A stretch of 64,000 nucleotides of DNA from Clusia tigrina (GCA_920105625.2 CAKKTE020000090.1:325501-389500); one strand, 5' to 3'. Shown: positions 1 through 10,746, counted from the stretch's first letter. Notes: generated by a model from the sequence alone, not told the origin. Numbers and translations are program-made.

Positions 1-2015
1 TCAGCATCCATTTGGCTGCGTGGTAAATGGCCATGACCTCAGCTTGAAAAATGCCGCAATGGTCTGGTAGACGTAGGGAGATGTTTAAGTCCCGCTTGTC
101 GGAATTAATACCGCTGCCGACTCTACCTCCAGGCTTGGAACCGTCGGTGTAGATTTCCACTGTTTCACCGACGATTAGGTTTTTTGAAGTCCAGTCGTTT
201 CAGCTTAGAATAGTGATGTCGAATTACCTGTTCAAATCGGGATAGACCGGCATATAATCGATAAAGTTGGGGACAGATGGATCCTGATTCAGAAAAGAAG
301 CATGGCCCGTGAGGGGGTTGCGCCAGTGCGAAAGAGCGGTAAGTCTAATCGCTGTCAACTTGGCTTGTTGCTTAACCAGGAGCCCCGAGGGGAGCCAGTG
401 CAGCATGGCAAAAAGGGCTTTCGTAGGTTTGCTACGAAGAGCGCCAGTGATCAGTAGAGCAATGGATCTTCTGGTTTTATCGAGGGATTTGATATTACAG
501 GCTTTTTCGAGAGCTTGCCACCAGAAGACCGACCCTTATAACAGGTTTGGTTTAACGATGGCCGTGTAGAGCCAGAGCACGACTCGAGGACGAAATCCCC
601 ATCGTGCACTAACTGCTCCTTTATAGCAGTATATAGCGCATGTTACCTTACGTGCCCTCTCAGCTAGATTGGCTTTCCAATTAAGCTTTGGGTCGAGAAT
701 CGAGCGTTAACGTATGTGCTCAAAGAGAGCGGAGTGCCGTTTAGACTAGGCATTGTATAACTTGGAATTTTGTACTTCCTAGTGGAAAGCATAGTCTTGG
801 TTTTGGATGGGTTAACCCCAAGTTCGAATTCATGACACCAGTTCGACACAATAGAGAGTGAATAGTTAAGTTTTTCGGAAAGTGTTTGTGGGAATTTGCC
901 GGATGCCGCGATTGCTATGTCGTCCGCATAGGCTATCACTTTGCATCCAGTAGATTCCAATCTCACCAGTAGTGTGTTAACTGCCAGGTTCCAGAGGAGG
1001 GGTGATAAAACACCCCCTTGTGGCGTGCCCCTGTTAACCACCCTCCTGGATTGGGCACTGCCGATCGTGGAAGTGATGATCCTAGATTTTAGTAGAAGCT
1101 CTATAAATTTAAGAAGACCTGAATTCAGGTTAAGGTTATAGAGTGCGGAAATGACAGCGTTGGGGCATACATTGTTGAATGCTCCCTCGATATCCAGAAA
1201 TATGGCAAGTGTGAATTCCTTGAACGCCAAGGATTTGTCAACTTGAGAAATGAGAGAATGAAGTGCTGTTTCAACCGATTTGCCTTTAGAGTAGGCGTGT
1301 TGAGATACAGAGAGGAGAGAAGGGTTGATCGATGTCCTGATATGTAGATCAAGAGCTCTTTCTAGAACCTTAAGAAGAAAGGATGTTAGACTTATGGGTC
1401 TGTAATCCTTAGGTTTGGTGTGTGAGGCGCTCCCAACTTTTGGGATGAAGACGACCCGAGCCGTGCGCCACCGTAAGGGAATATATGTCAATCTGAGGCT
1501 TGCATTATACATTTGTAGCAGCCATGGAAGGATAATCTCTTCCCCATTTTGGATATTGGCAGGAATAATGCCGTCCGGCCCGGGGAACTTGTATGGCTTA
1601 AAGGTTTGAATGGACCACTCAAGGTGACTTTTTGTCACTTGGAATGTGGGGAAGCTATCATGGGAAACCTGCTCCACCTGGTAGAGTGCTTGATCCGCTG
1701 AGTTAAACTCCCTGGGAAGTGGGTGTCTAGAAGGATATCAAGGGTTTCGGCGCTTGAGTGAGTTCAGCTGCCATCTGGTTTTTGGATACACTCAAGGGCT
1801 TTGTTAGAGGAGTGGAGAATTTTTCGAAGACGGCTAGCCTCGGACGTCGATTCAATGCTTTCACAAAATTCCCTCCATGACGCTCGTTTCCTCCGCCTAA
1901 TGGCGTATTTAAACTATTTTCGTTTATTTTTGAAAGGGGCCCAATCAGCTGTAACTTTAGCTTTGTTGAAAAGCATTCTACAAGTTTTGCGAAGGCTTGC
2001 AATTTGGGAATTTAT
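1..2015 (-). pseudogene. Disabled LINE ORF2: reverse transcriptase plus RNase H
   Basis: Read right to left, this is the remains of a non-LTR retrotransposon polymerase, which would copy element RNA at a nicked target. About 1750-2015 encodes the linker before the RT ('ASWREFCESI', 'ASRLRKIL'), with stops. A 337-codon open stretch (664-1677) carries RT motifs: 'FPGPDGI', 'YRPISLTSF', the catalytic Asp in 'FLDIEGAFNN', 'TPQGGVLSPL' and 'AYADD'. Near 700 the frame shifts. The thumb region and start of RNase H ('EIYTDGSK', about 140-165) follow in another frame with stops at 536-538, 224-226 and 200-202, and run off the left edge. An RNase H after the RT is known in I, LOA and some R1-type LINEs. 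I cannot assign the clade further. The endonuclease is missing and the right boundary is abrupt. The 91-codon frame at 1727-2002 is a shadow. Confidence 0.88.
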
Positions 2016-2070
2016 TAGCATAAAATTTTACCTAATCATCATTTTCTGCAGTTCGTTATTAGGTTTTATT

Positions 2071-2443
2071 CAAGATGAATTTACTTACATGGTGGCTGCA
2101 AGAACAAATTTTTTTGAACCAATTTTCCCTCAGTAGGTGTTAAAATTTAAATGATAGAAAAATGCGATCAAAACAAATATGCAAACAATTTCAAATATAG
2201 TTTTGATTTGAGTGAATAAGAGATTTTTAATTGTTATTTTTGTGAAGTTTGAACATTATGAAGATATTATGAGTCTATTTAATTATTAAATATACTTTAT
2301 ATAAATTGTGTACTACTTAAGCAGCTCTTATGTATTTCTGCATTCCTCTCAATTTCGTTTATTTTGATCGCACAGTTTTATGTTTGACAATTCCGGAGGT
2401 ACAAAATTCACTTTGCAGCCACCATGTAAGTAAATTGGCCTTG
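2071..2443. mobile_element. MITE with about 31-bp inverted ends and 9-bp target duplication
   Basis: The ends are inverted repeats: 2078-2101 and 2413-2436 are perfect 24-bp reverse complements, and the similarity extends to outer ends starting CAAG (left CAAGATG, right CAAGGCC when reversed). The direct repeat GGTTTTATT flanks exactly at 2062-2070 and 2444-2452. A subterminal inverted pair is also visible ('TGCGATCAAAA' near 2164 and its complement near 2365). There is no coding capacity. The 9-bp duplication would fit Mutator-like or Merlin-type elements, but the terminal sequence does not settle the superfamily. Confidence 0.85.
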
Positions 2444-2739
2444 GGTTTTATTAAACTACCTAGTATAATTTTTACAGATTTTCAATGTATTAACTGATCT
2501 TAGAATCTGATTCTTACTACCTGAAAGCATTATCTTAAGAAGCATCTCAAGTAGAGTATTAGTTGTGATGACATTGAATTAAATTCCTGATGCTATGAAA
2601 ATTTCAAAGTTTTTTTTCCCCAAATTTCTATTGCATCTGTCTTATTGACACCCGTTTGAACGATATGTAATAGTGATTCTGTGATTAAATTACAATTTAA
2701 GAGCTTGGTAGTAGTTTACAAAGAGTATGCTTATATAAA
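2444..2739. other. AT-rich DNA, possibly LINE 3' UTR
   Basis: No open frame or repeat structure is seen. Part of it may be the 3' untranslated region of the jockey-type LINE that lies to the right and is read leftward, but no poly(A) end could be placed. Confidence 0.4.
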
Positions 2740-3682
2740 TATATTGGAGGTCTACTGGTTTTCGTCTTCTTAGTGGTCTTCTTGGTTTCTTGGTCTGTTA
2801 AGTTTCTTATTTGGACATTTGTGTGATTACAAAGCGCGGTTTGATGTTCCTCTGCTTATTATTTTGATTTCGTCCTTTACGGTAGATTTCCTTGTAGCTC
2901 CTCATTGGTTATATACCAGGGTGCATTTACTATGGTTCGAAGAAATTTAGTTTGTAGACGTTGAATAATGTTGATATTTGTCGGGCAGGCAGTACCCCAT
3001 ATTTGGAGTAAGTCCATTTAGGTTTTATTATTGTTTTATAGATTAGGAGTTTATTTTCTGTTCTTACTGAGGATCCAGTAGAGTTGTCTGAATTTGTATT
3101 TTATTTAATTTCGTCTGCAGATTATATGAGGATTCCAGGTGAGTTTTTTATCTATTATAATACCCAGGTATTTAGCTTCATTGATAAGAGCGATTTTTGT
3201 TTATTATTCAAAAAGATATTCACAGGGATGTACTTCCTTTTTGTAGTGTATATGACTTGTATTGTTCTTTCTTCGTTTATTTTGATACCCCATTTGTGGA
3301 ACCAATGTATTACTTGGATCAGCGCTACTCTGACTTGCTCTGTCGCTTCTTTTATGCATTTGTTTGCGGATAGTATTACAGTGTCGTCTGCAAATGTAGC
3401 CAGCATGGAATCTGTTGGTTTCGGTATGTCCGATGTGTAGAGAAGATAAAGAGTTGGTCCAAGTACACTTCCTTGGGGCACACCTGCATCTATTTGTCGT
3501 AACTTAGAGCACTCGTCGTTGTATTGCACATAGAAGTGTCTATAGTTTAGGTAACTTTTAATTGGGTTGAAGTATTCCGGTAAAATATTTTTAACTTTAA
3601 GTATAAGGCCTTCATGTCACACACTATCGAAGGGTTTTGCAACATCTAGGTAAATGGACACACAACAGTTTTCCCCGTCTAA

Positions 3683-4371
3683 GGCCCGGATTCACAGTCA
3701 TTGGCTAACAATTAATTAACTAAAATGATGACTAGAGTTTAACTAATGTTTCATAATCACAGTGCTTTAGTTAACTAAAACAATGACTGAAGAAAAAATA
3801 TGGTAACACTCTTCAATTTGTTGATTGTTTTTGGTAGCACTGTTCAAAAAAATATGTTTTCTGTTTCCATTTATTTCAATAATTTGAGTTTGAAAATGGA
3901 AACCGTTCGTGCTTCGAATTTTAGCATTGATGAAATTAATATGATAATTAAATTAGTTGAAAAATATAAAAAAACGATAACTCTCGAAACAGTAGACTGA
4001 GATACACCAAAAACATCCACATTCATTCGTTGCATGCAGCCTGTAGCGTAATACCGCAGTGTTATTAAAAGCATTTGCTCCGGCAGCAGCGCGATATTCC
4101 TAATAATTTTTTCCCGACGATCAATAATAGCATTTCAAATGTTTTCAATTTCTTCATCACTTTCAATATCAGAATCAAAATTTCCGCGAGACATTTTTAT
4201 ATTTACCACAAACACAAATGTGGATTCAATTCTTTAAGCATCAGCTGTTGGTTAACTAATAGTTAAACAACAGCTTTTGGGCGTTTGGCTAATGGTGAAC
4301 TAAACACTTAACATAAAATATTATTAGTGAAACCCTTGTCATTGGTTAACCAATGACTGTGAATCTGGGCC
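3683..4371 (-). mobile_element. PIF/Harbinger element, internally deleted, 689 bp
   Basis: The termini are inverted repeats beginning GGCCCGGATTCACAGTCATT (left) and GGCCCAGATTCACAGTCATT (right, reversed). The 3-bp duplication TAA flanks at 3680-3682 and 4372-4374, as is usual for PIF/Harbinger. Subterminal 'TTAACTAA' motifs recur. It carries only the N-terminal part of a transposase, so it is non-autonomous. It sits inside a jockey LINE. Confidence 0.9.
3960..4194 (-). pseudogene. Harbinger transposase N-terminal remnant
   Basis: From an ATG at 4192-4194 the minus strand reads an acidic start ('SDIESDEEIEN'), one in-frame stop, then a helical region ending in 'ITLRYYATGCMQRM' and 'FGVSQSTVSRV'. 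The last two match the helix-turn-helix block that precedes the DDE domain in PIF/Harbinger transposases ('LRFFATG...GVSQSTVSRV' in the family). The catalytic DDE part that should follow is absent: after about 3960 the frame continues in AT-rich DNA to a stop at 3871. The protein would have bound the element ends, but this copy cannot catalyse transposition. I chose this start because it is the first ATG inside the left-reading element and matches the usual length of the leader. Confidence 0.8.
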
Positions 4372-4897
4372 TAAGTCATTTTATATTTTGTTGGTAACTC
4401 GGTGAGTTGAGTGCTTTTGTCGAAAACCAAAGGGATAAGGTTTTTATGTGTTATAACTTTGTTAATATGGTCCAGTAGCAATTTTTCGAATATTTTAGAT
4501 ATAATTGGTAATAGACTTATCGGCCTATATGATATGGGCTCCGTAGGACTTTTACCAGGCTTCGGAACTGCGATTATTTAAGATACCTTCCAAACTTTTA
4601 GATAATAGTTTAGTCGTATTACAGCGTTGAAGATATTCCTAAAATCAGGCAAATGCTTTAAGAGTTTTCCAGTGATCATGTCGTATCCGTCTGTTGTTCT
4701 TACAAGCATTACATCTCATATCGCAATTTATATATAAATGTAATGCACCCTTTTTCTTAATTGCATTATTTAATTAATAATTTTATCTGTTATACTCGTA
4801 TATTATTTTTAATTGAGAATTTTTATCAGTTTAATTTTTCGTATATTCTCCGATAAAATTGGATAGAATATTTATATTGTTTTCAAAATATTAAAAT

Positions 4898-5300
4898 TTG
4901 TACCGCCACAATTGTCAACAAAACAATTTCTCGATAAACAACTTGACGACCATAGGCATCATCGAGAATCCGAACTGCATCTCCTGTCTGGAGGAAGAAC
5001 AGGGCGGTACAGAACATTTTCTCTGCGCTTGGAGGAGACGCATGTTAGGGTCAGATGTTTTAGGTATGGATAATGTACATTCCTTATCCCTGGACAGCTT
5101 TCTGAGATTCATAAAAAAAGTCGAAGAAGTTTGAAAAGGTGTGACTTCCTTACCAAAATCCTTTATATCCCCCCTTCCCTAAATATTTTTCCAGGCTTAG
5201 TACAATGGGCATCGGTACCTGAATGCTTGGAGGCCTGCTCTTCGGCGGATATCCGGGCTACTCCACTTCTATCTATCTATCTATCTATCTATAACAACTT
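4898..5300 (+). pseudogene. LINE ORF2 C-terminal end and 3' tail
   Basis: The frame ending with the stop at 5132-5134 has a C-terminal Cys/His cluster ('NCISCLEEEQGGTEHFLC') and a final helix 'LDSFLRFIKKV', which I recognise as the extreme C-terminus of RNase H-bearing LINEs of the LOA/I/R1 kind. The rest of ORF2 is missing, as in a 5'-truncated copy. After the stop there is about 140 bp of 3' UTR and then a (CTAT)n tract at about 5267-5291 that may be the element's 3' microsatellite tail. The sequence differs from the other LINE ends in this window, so it is probably a separate family. No target duplication could be set. Confidence 0.72.
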
Positions 5301-5406
5301 AACGGCTATTTACCCTATTGGCAATATAAAAGTCATATAAAAGTCAATATGTGAGTTATTTACTTTGTGGAATAAATTTGCCGAAGCGACATACATTATT
5401 ACAAAT

Positions 5407-5729
5407 GTTTGCAATAAGCAACCAAATACCCAAATAACGGATTCAAATTAATATCTGAAACAAATTCACATCACTGAACTGTGTTTTTGATATGCACACA
5501 ATGGGACATACGAGATACACAGAATTCAGTCGCTACCGAAACGACGCTTCCAACGCTACCAGGGGCAACAAAAATTTGGAAGTTTGACAATGCGCCACCG
5601 CCGCCAGATGCAAAACGCTATGTGTAAATGGCTCCATTTGATTACATGGAAACTTTAGCGAAGCGACATTTCTTTCTGCGCCTAGCGTTTTTCTGCCAGG
5701 CATTTTTATGCTATATGTAAATCGGCCAT
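5407..5729. repeat. Dispersed repeat A, copy 1
   Basis: It shares long stretches with 7679-7962, including 'AATGGCTCCATTTGATTACA' and the terminal motif GCTATATGTAAATCGGCC. A related GCTATGTGTAAATGGCTCC motif lies internally near 5619. No reading frame is evident. The right edge at GGCC is sharp in all three copies, which suggests a transposon end. Confidence 0.7.
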
Positions 5730-6061
5730 TATGCGGTTTTATATCGTGTTAAATGGTTTAACAAGTTTCATTTCCAACAACAATTGCGTGTTATCGAACA
5801 CGTTTACGCACTGTTCATTCAACTTGTTTAGAAAACCGAGACTAAAAATCGTTTTTAAAGCACCCAAAGCTTCAATCGCAAAATCAATGGGAAATGAAAT
5901 CTCAGTTTGCTGACTGAATGTTTGACATGTATTAAAATGCGTGAACAATTCAATTCAATTATGATTAAAATGAAGCGGTGGTCTGTCGGAATGACTTGAT
6001 ATGCGCATACAAATCAGGCAGAAGCTGGTTTTCTCCTTGCAATCATAAATTAAGGTCGTTC
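5730..6061. other. Unassigned DNA between repeat A and solo LTR
   Basis: A 69-codon minus-strand frame (5739-5948) contains 'FLNKLNEQCVNVF'. It might be a transposase scrap, but I cannot place it in a family. Nothing else is visible. Confidence 0.3.
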
Positions 6062-6065
6062 ATAT

Positions 6066-6659
6066 TGTTACGTAATTGCCTCGCTGACAATTTATACCAA
6101 GCTCAAATCTTGGTTTCGTATCGCTGGATTGTGTAATAAGCAACCATTTCTTCCTTTAGTTAGAACAATTGGCTTTAATAGTATTCGTCCAACTTACTAT
6201 TGGCGTTGAAAGTCTCCTCGCTTCTCACACTTCGTCTTCGTTTATAGTGAGCTTCAGTTAGACAGTTGCTGCACCACACCATTCTATTTACATCGCTCTG
6301 CGACAATCACTTGTTAACTCTCGTTACTAACACGATGCTCACGCTACTTGCTACCATTCTCAGGATTCGGCTATGATCCTTTTGCCACTGTCACTGGTTA
6401 ACTGATCTGCTACTACGATGTTCACTTTCGGCTTCGCTCACTGTTTCACTGCTGCTGCTACTACTTGTTCACTTTCACTTATTTACTGATCTTTTGCCCC
6501 TTGTGCAGTCGCTTATATAGCTCTTGCACGCGAGAACCTCAACCAGCATCTGAACGCAGCTTCCCATGCCTTCTCGTGTGTGCATTTTTAGGGGTTGAAA
6601 TCGACGCTCAACCTAAAACCATCAACCAACCACTCAGATGGCGTGTCGATTTTGTAACA
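6066..6659 (+). mobile_element. Solo LTR, 594 bp, gypsy-like
   Basis: It starts TGTTACG and ends TTGTAACA, giving short terminal inverted repeats, and is flanked by the 4-bp duplication ATAT (6062-6065 and 6660-6663). A TATA-like 'TTATATAGC' lies near 6511. No internal retrotransposon region adjoins it, so it looks like an LTR left by LTR-LTR recombination. The first 90 bp resemble 47830-47920. The 4-bp duplication suggests the gypsy superfamily. Orientation is inferred from the TATA box only. Confidence 0.75.
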
Positions 6660-6663
6660 ATAT

Positions 6664-7049
6664 GTTTAGTTAAATCCGTATAAAATGATAATTGCCTTAA
6701 CCACTCATTGTTTTGTAACTCAGCGAGAGAACGATTCTTTTCATTCAAGAAAATCGATTATTGCTTGTAGCTCAAAAAGTTAGGTAAGAACTTTTCCGCA
6801 ACTAAGCCAGCTTACTGCAATATAATATGCTTAGTAATATCTGCAATAAACTCGCGGAATTGACGATGATTAAGCGCATATGATCTGATAAACTTGACAA
6901 CTGATATGACTGGGTTTAAAACTTCTGACATATCCACGCATTTTTGCGCACAAGGACTGTTGTTTAATGCCTTTTAATAGGAAGTATTCACATTATCACA
7001 GTCCAGGCAACACCGCCGCGTTTTTTTCAAAAAGAATATTTTACGGAAG
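6664..7049. other. Unassigned AT-rich DNA
   Basis: No frame, repeat or RNA structure could be recognised here. Confidence 0.4.
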
Positions 7050-7210
7050 TTTGAACCAGAGAAATGACTCTTGTTTTGGCTATAGTTACGCATGTGCAAA
7101 ACTGTAGTCTCAGAATTCTGGTTAACCAATGATAAAAAAAAACCTATCCACATATGTAACTAATGATAAACAAAGACAGTTTTTTTTTAAACATCAGAAT
7201 GTGTCCCGTC
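7050..7210. repeat. Dispersed repeat B, copy 1
   Basis: It matches 25815-25960: 'GACTCTTGTTTTG', then 'AACTAATGATAAACAAAGAC' followed by T-run and 'AAACATYAGAA'. It is non-coding. The nature of the parent element is unknown. Confidence 0.65.
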
Positions 7211-7678
7211 TATATGGTATCTGGCACAATTGAGAAATTGCGTGTTAATCACCGCCGCACACAAAAAAACAAAAATTCAACAAAATAAAATATCAAAAAT
7301 ATTAATAAAGCTACGAAAGCTGTGCATGTGAGCCGATGAATCGCGAATAAGGCCGCACTTTTAAGATTGTCAAAATATTTTGATAGTCCCCAGGGCCCTT
7401 AACATACAGCAATTTATCCGGGAGCAACGTGTGAAGAATAAAGTTTTAAAAGTCGGGATGAAATCTTTATAAAAGTGTTCCCACTCATTGTTATTAATGT
7501 TTTTATTTCTTTATTATAACTGCATGCAAAAATCTGTAAACTGAATTAACATATAATTTTAAGTTTTTACACGATTCTAGTAATATATATGAATTGATTT
7601 TTTTAATATTTTTAAATAAAGAGATCAGAAACAGTAAACTGGCATATACATTTTTGTATCAGTTCATGTGAGTGAAAA
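7211..7678. other. Unassigned AT-rich DNA
   Basis: It contains homopolymer A and T runs and no supported feature. Confidence 0.4.
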
Positions 7679-7962
7679 ATGCTTGCAATAAGAATCTAAA
7701 TACCTAAACAACGGGTACAAAATAATATCTGTAACAAATTCACATCACTTGATACGCACACAATGCCATGTACGAGATTCGCTCCCAACGCTCCCAGGGG
7801 CAACTAAAATTTTTAAGCCCGACAGCGTGTCGCCGACACTAGCTACAAAACGTTATGTATAAATGGCTCCATTTGATTACATGGAAACTTTATCGAAGCG
7901 ACAGTTTTTTCTGCGGCTGGCGTTTTGCTGCCTGGCGTTTTTACGCTATATGTAAATCGGCC
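7679..7962. repeat. Dispersed repeat A, copy 2
   Basis: It aligns with 5407-5729 over its whole length with small gaps and ends at the same GCTATATGTAAATCGGCC. Copies 1 and 2 are in the same orientation about 2.3 kb apart, but they lack TG...CA ends, so I do not read them as LTRs. Confidence 0.7.
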
Positions 7963-7965
7963 TTA

Positions 7966-8079
7966 ACTCGGTCTAGTGATCGTTCCGTATAAACAGTTTG
8001 ACGAGTAGTGTTCGACTCATCGGCCGAGCAAAGTGACGACACAGTCGCTATAAACTCAGTTTGTTTACTGGACCGAGTG
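7966..8079. repeat. Possible 114-bp mini-MITE abutting repeat A
   Basis: The ends ACTCGGTCTAGTGA and, reversed, CACTCGGTCCAGTAA form a short inverted repeat. TTA is found on both sides (7963-7965 and 8080-8082), the duplication expected for a Harbinger-type MITE. The short arms leave room for chance. Confidence 0.4.
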
Positions 8080-8329
8080 TTACTTCCCCGCTTCACCCTT
8101 CACCCCTCGCGCAACGATTCACTAACTAGCTCGTCACCTGTGAATACGCACTAGACAATCACTCGTCACTATGTCGTATTTTATTTGTGCTGTTTTGTTT
8201 AGTTTATTTCGTGTAATCATTGCGTTTGCATTACAATGAGAAAAAAATAGAAGACTCAAAAAAATCAGGAGCTGGACTGAGCAGTATGTACTGTTCAAAC
8301 ATAAAATGGCTGAGCGAAATGGAAGAGGT

Positions 8330-8450
8330 ATTGCTTCTCTCATAATTGTATCTGCTCTCTGAATATGTAGGGTGATGTTATCCAACATCTTCTCAAAACT
8401 TTCTACATTCATTCTCAAAAGGACCGTGAATCCTCTCTGGCGTCTTCAGT
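8330..8450 (-). pseudogene. Harbinger transposase scrap
   Basis: The minus strand encodes 'LLRMNVESFEKMLDNITLHI' followed by 'MREAIPLPFR'. This matches the conserved block 'FRM(S/N)xExFExLL...I...DTxMREAIPxxER' that lies before the DDE domain of insect PIF/Harbinger transposases. Downstream of about 8330 the similarity stops, so only some 40 residues remain. The 94-codon frame that contains it continues to 8134 without further similarity. Repeat A (copy 3) lies about 200 bp to the right, but I cannot show that both belong to one element. Any role in transposition is lost. Confidence 0.65.
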
Positions 8451-8641
8451 TTCTAGTTCTTTAAACAATAAAAATAAAAAAATTAAAAAATCCATTGTCT
8501 AAACTCATTCATGCAATTTTTCTTGTATGAGTGCAGGTACAAATGGGATTCGGTATCAATGTGAATACTTATATTTGGTTTTTGTACATCGCAATTCGCA
8601 TTATGAAAAAGTGAGAACAAAAATAAAAAATTTCAATTTCT

Positions 8642-8732
8642 GCTGCTCGCGTTGCGGTCGCGCAGTGTGAATGAAGAAGCCTTTTTTCTGCGCCCGGCCA
8701 GCAAACCGCTGCGCTATATGTAAACCGGCCTC
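8642..8732. repeat. Dispersed repeat A, partial copy 3
   Basis: Only the terminal part is present: 'TTTTCTGCGCCCGGC' and the end motif GCTATATGTAAACCGGCC, matching the right ends of copies 1 and 2. Confidence 0.6.
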
Positions 8733-9200
8733 TTTATAAAAAAGCTTTTTTGTCAATTAAGCAAAGCTCACGTAAAACAAAGTCGCTCAAAATGAAAATT
8801 TATTATTTCCTTATGAAAATAAATAATATTATATAAACAATTTTTAAATGGATATGAAAAACTCCCAAAAACGATTGAACTGGTCTCTTCCATTCGAGAG
8901 TGTAATGTGCAAGCGTGGGAAGCCCCTATTGATAACCTTGGTGATATAACAAAGTTATTTTAAATTGCGAAAATAACAATATCTCGCCGAGTAATTATTG
9001 TTACAAATTTTTAAATTCTTTATATGGTTCATAAACTTGTTTCCCCTTTGTAAGCAAACAGCCTTCAAATCAAACTTCATTGAAGTGTAGACGTTTGTAT
9101 TTAACAAAAAGCTATTTTTTAGCTGGTTAAATGAAGTCAGTTTGAACATAGAGTTAGATAATAAAATAAGGATACAAAACGTAGAGAAAGACCCAAAAAT
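8733..9200. other. Unassigned AT-rich DNA
   Basis: No supported feature. The minus-strand 102-codon frame at 8955-9263 overlaps an inverted repeat and has no recognisable domain. Confidence 0.4.
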
Positions 9201-9497
9201 ATACAGTTTGCCAAGAAAATGTTTTGACAAGGTAAAAAATTTGTGAATTTGATTTGTCTCCATAATACGGAATTCATTTATTGTTTTGATAAATTTTTTG
9301 ATTGATTTCCTTTAATTAATGTATTTACTAATGAACAGTAACAAAAAAAAGCAGAAATATTAAACTTAAGATACAAAAAACATAACAAAAACAAAAAAAT
9401 CAGCAAAATAATAAAGAAGTACTATATTATGTAGGGGAGAAATCTAATTCAAGTTGTTTTTTCCTTGTCAAAACACTTTCTTGACAAACTGTATGTA
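9201..9497. repeat. Inverted repeat with about 67-bp arms
   Basis: The arm 9201-9267 (ATACAGTTTGCCAAGAAAAT...) pairs with 9430-9497 as an imperfect reverse complement, including TTTTGACAAGG and GAATTWGATTTSTCYCC. The loop is about 160 bp. This could be a small foldback element or the ends of a MITE. No target duplication is obvious. Confidence 0.65.
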
Positions 9498-10561
9498 GTT
9501 TAGGAATAATTCAGGAATGCAAAGGTTTGCGAAATTGCAAATTTTCTCGAGTTTGAACGATTGCTCCTTCCTCTTTGGAATCGTTGCTATCAATACATTG
9601 GTAAATACCATTTTTAAAGAGGAATTGTGTTCATAACTAAGGAAAAAATAGTAAGAAAATATGCTTTCTATTTTTTATGCGCATAATTTTATAGATATAT
9701 ATATACATATATGTATATACATATGTACATATACGAGTATATATATCGCATGTATTGTATAAATTTATATACTGCTTATTCGTAAAAAAAAATCTACATT
9801 CGGAAAATAGTGAAATATGTACAAAAAATACTAAAAAGGAAAATAAAAGAAACACGACAAAAGCCTGAGCACCTTTAAACTGTTAGTGTCCGGTGGCACA
9901 AGGACACCATGGAGCTTGTTGCAGTTGGCAGCCGTTCAGAATAGTATGTTTTGCTGTCCTCTGGTTGGTCGCTCGCCCCTACTTTTATATTTGCAGCTCC
10001 ACTTTGTGTACTCGTTAGCATGTTGCAATAGGAAATGTGTATGTAGTTATGTACGCCACAAATTCAGTTAGTCCAGCCAACTGCTTTTTTGCAGCTTTTG
10101 CAATTTGAAGTAGTCGTAAAGAAAACCGAGGAAAAACACACGAACCGAAAGAAGAATGGAAATTTATGCATAAATAGAAAAGAGAGTCGAACAAAATACA
10201 AGACATGCTTACATACATATATACTATTTATACATATAAAAATCATTATTTACAAAGTCTATATTTATATACAGATTTCAAAAGACTATATATCTAGGTA
10301 CATAAGCGCGTATAAGTACTAGCTTAATAATTAACTTGTAGAAACATAGCATTAATATGTTATAAATATGTTGCATAATTATGTTATAAGGGGTAGTCAG
10401 GAATCTGACGACATGACAACACTGATTTGTCTTTGAAAACTTATTAAAAAAATAAGAAAAGATTTTGAGGAATATTTTCCAAAATATCCTAATTAATTAT
10501 AAATTTCTGTACACTGGTATATAAATTTATATTATATAATATTAATAAAATTATAGTTTGA
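9498..10561. other. AT-rich DNA with TA/ATG-type simple sequence
   Basis: There are short TATATACATATGTA-type runs near 9690-9750 and 10205-10300. Small frames on both strands show no domain or codon pattern that I would call a gene. Confidence 0.4.

Positions 10562-10746
<185 letters not shown>

Larger units (their letters stand above)
2740..4715 (-). pseudogene. Jockey-type LINE ORF2 remnant, interrupted by a Harbinger element
   Basis: Right to left, this is a jockey-clade reverse transcriptase. The RT N-terminal part lies at about 4375-4715 with stops. The middle RT lies at 3155-3680, with 'GVPQGSVLGPTLY' and the active-site motif 'FADDT' in the 124-codon frame ending at 3155. The C-terminal region lies at 2780-3080, with motifs of the type 'KLLIYKTIIKP', 'QRLQTKFLRTIVNAPWYITN' and 'VKDEIKIISR' across several frames, typical of jockey elements. 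Stops and frameshifts make it inactive. The element is split at 3683-4371 by a DNA transposon whose TAA target duplication (3680-3682 and 4372-4374) shows that the LINE was there first. The 118-codon plus-strand frame at 3084-3440 is its shadow. No RNase H domain is seen, which agrees with the jockey clade. Confidence 0.85.

Noticed and set aside
1727..2002. A 91-codon minus-strand frame as a gene
   Set aside because: Another frame of the same strand carries the LINE linker motifs; this frame is its shadow.
3084..3440. A 118-codon plus-strand membrane-like protein
   Set aside because: It lies antisense to the jockey reverse transcriptase and has no independent support.
5407..7962. Repeat A copies 1 and 2 as LTRs of one element
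   Set aside because: They lack TG...CA ends, primer-binding site and target duplication, a third partial copy follows, and no gag or pol lies between them.
8100..8160. A host promoter or small nuclear RNA in the GC-richer patch near 8.1 kb
   Set aside because: I found no conserved RNA motif or transcription signal beyond chance.
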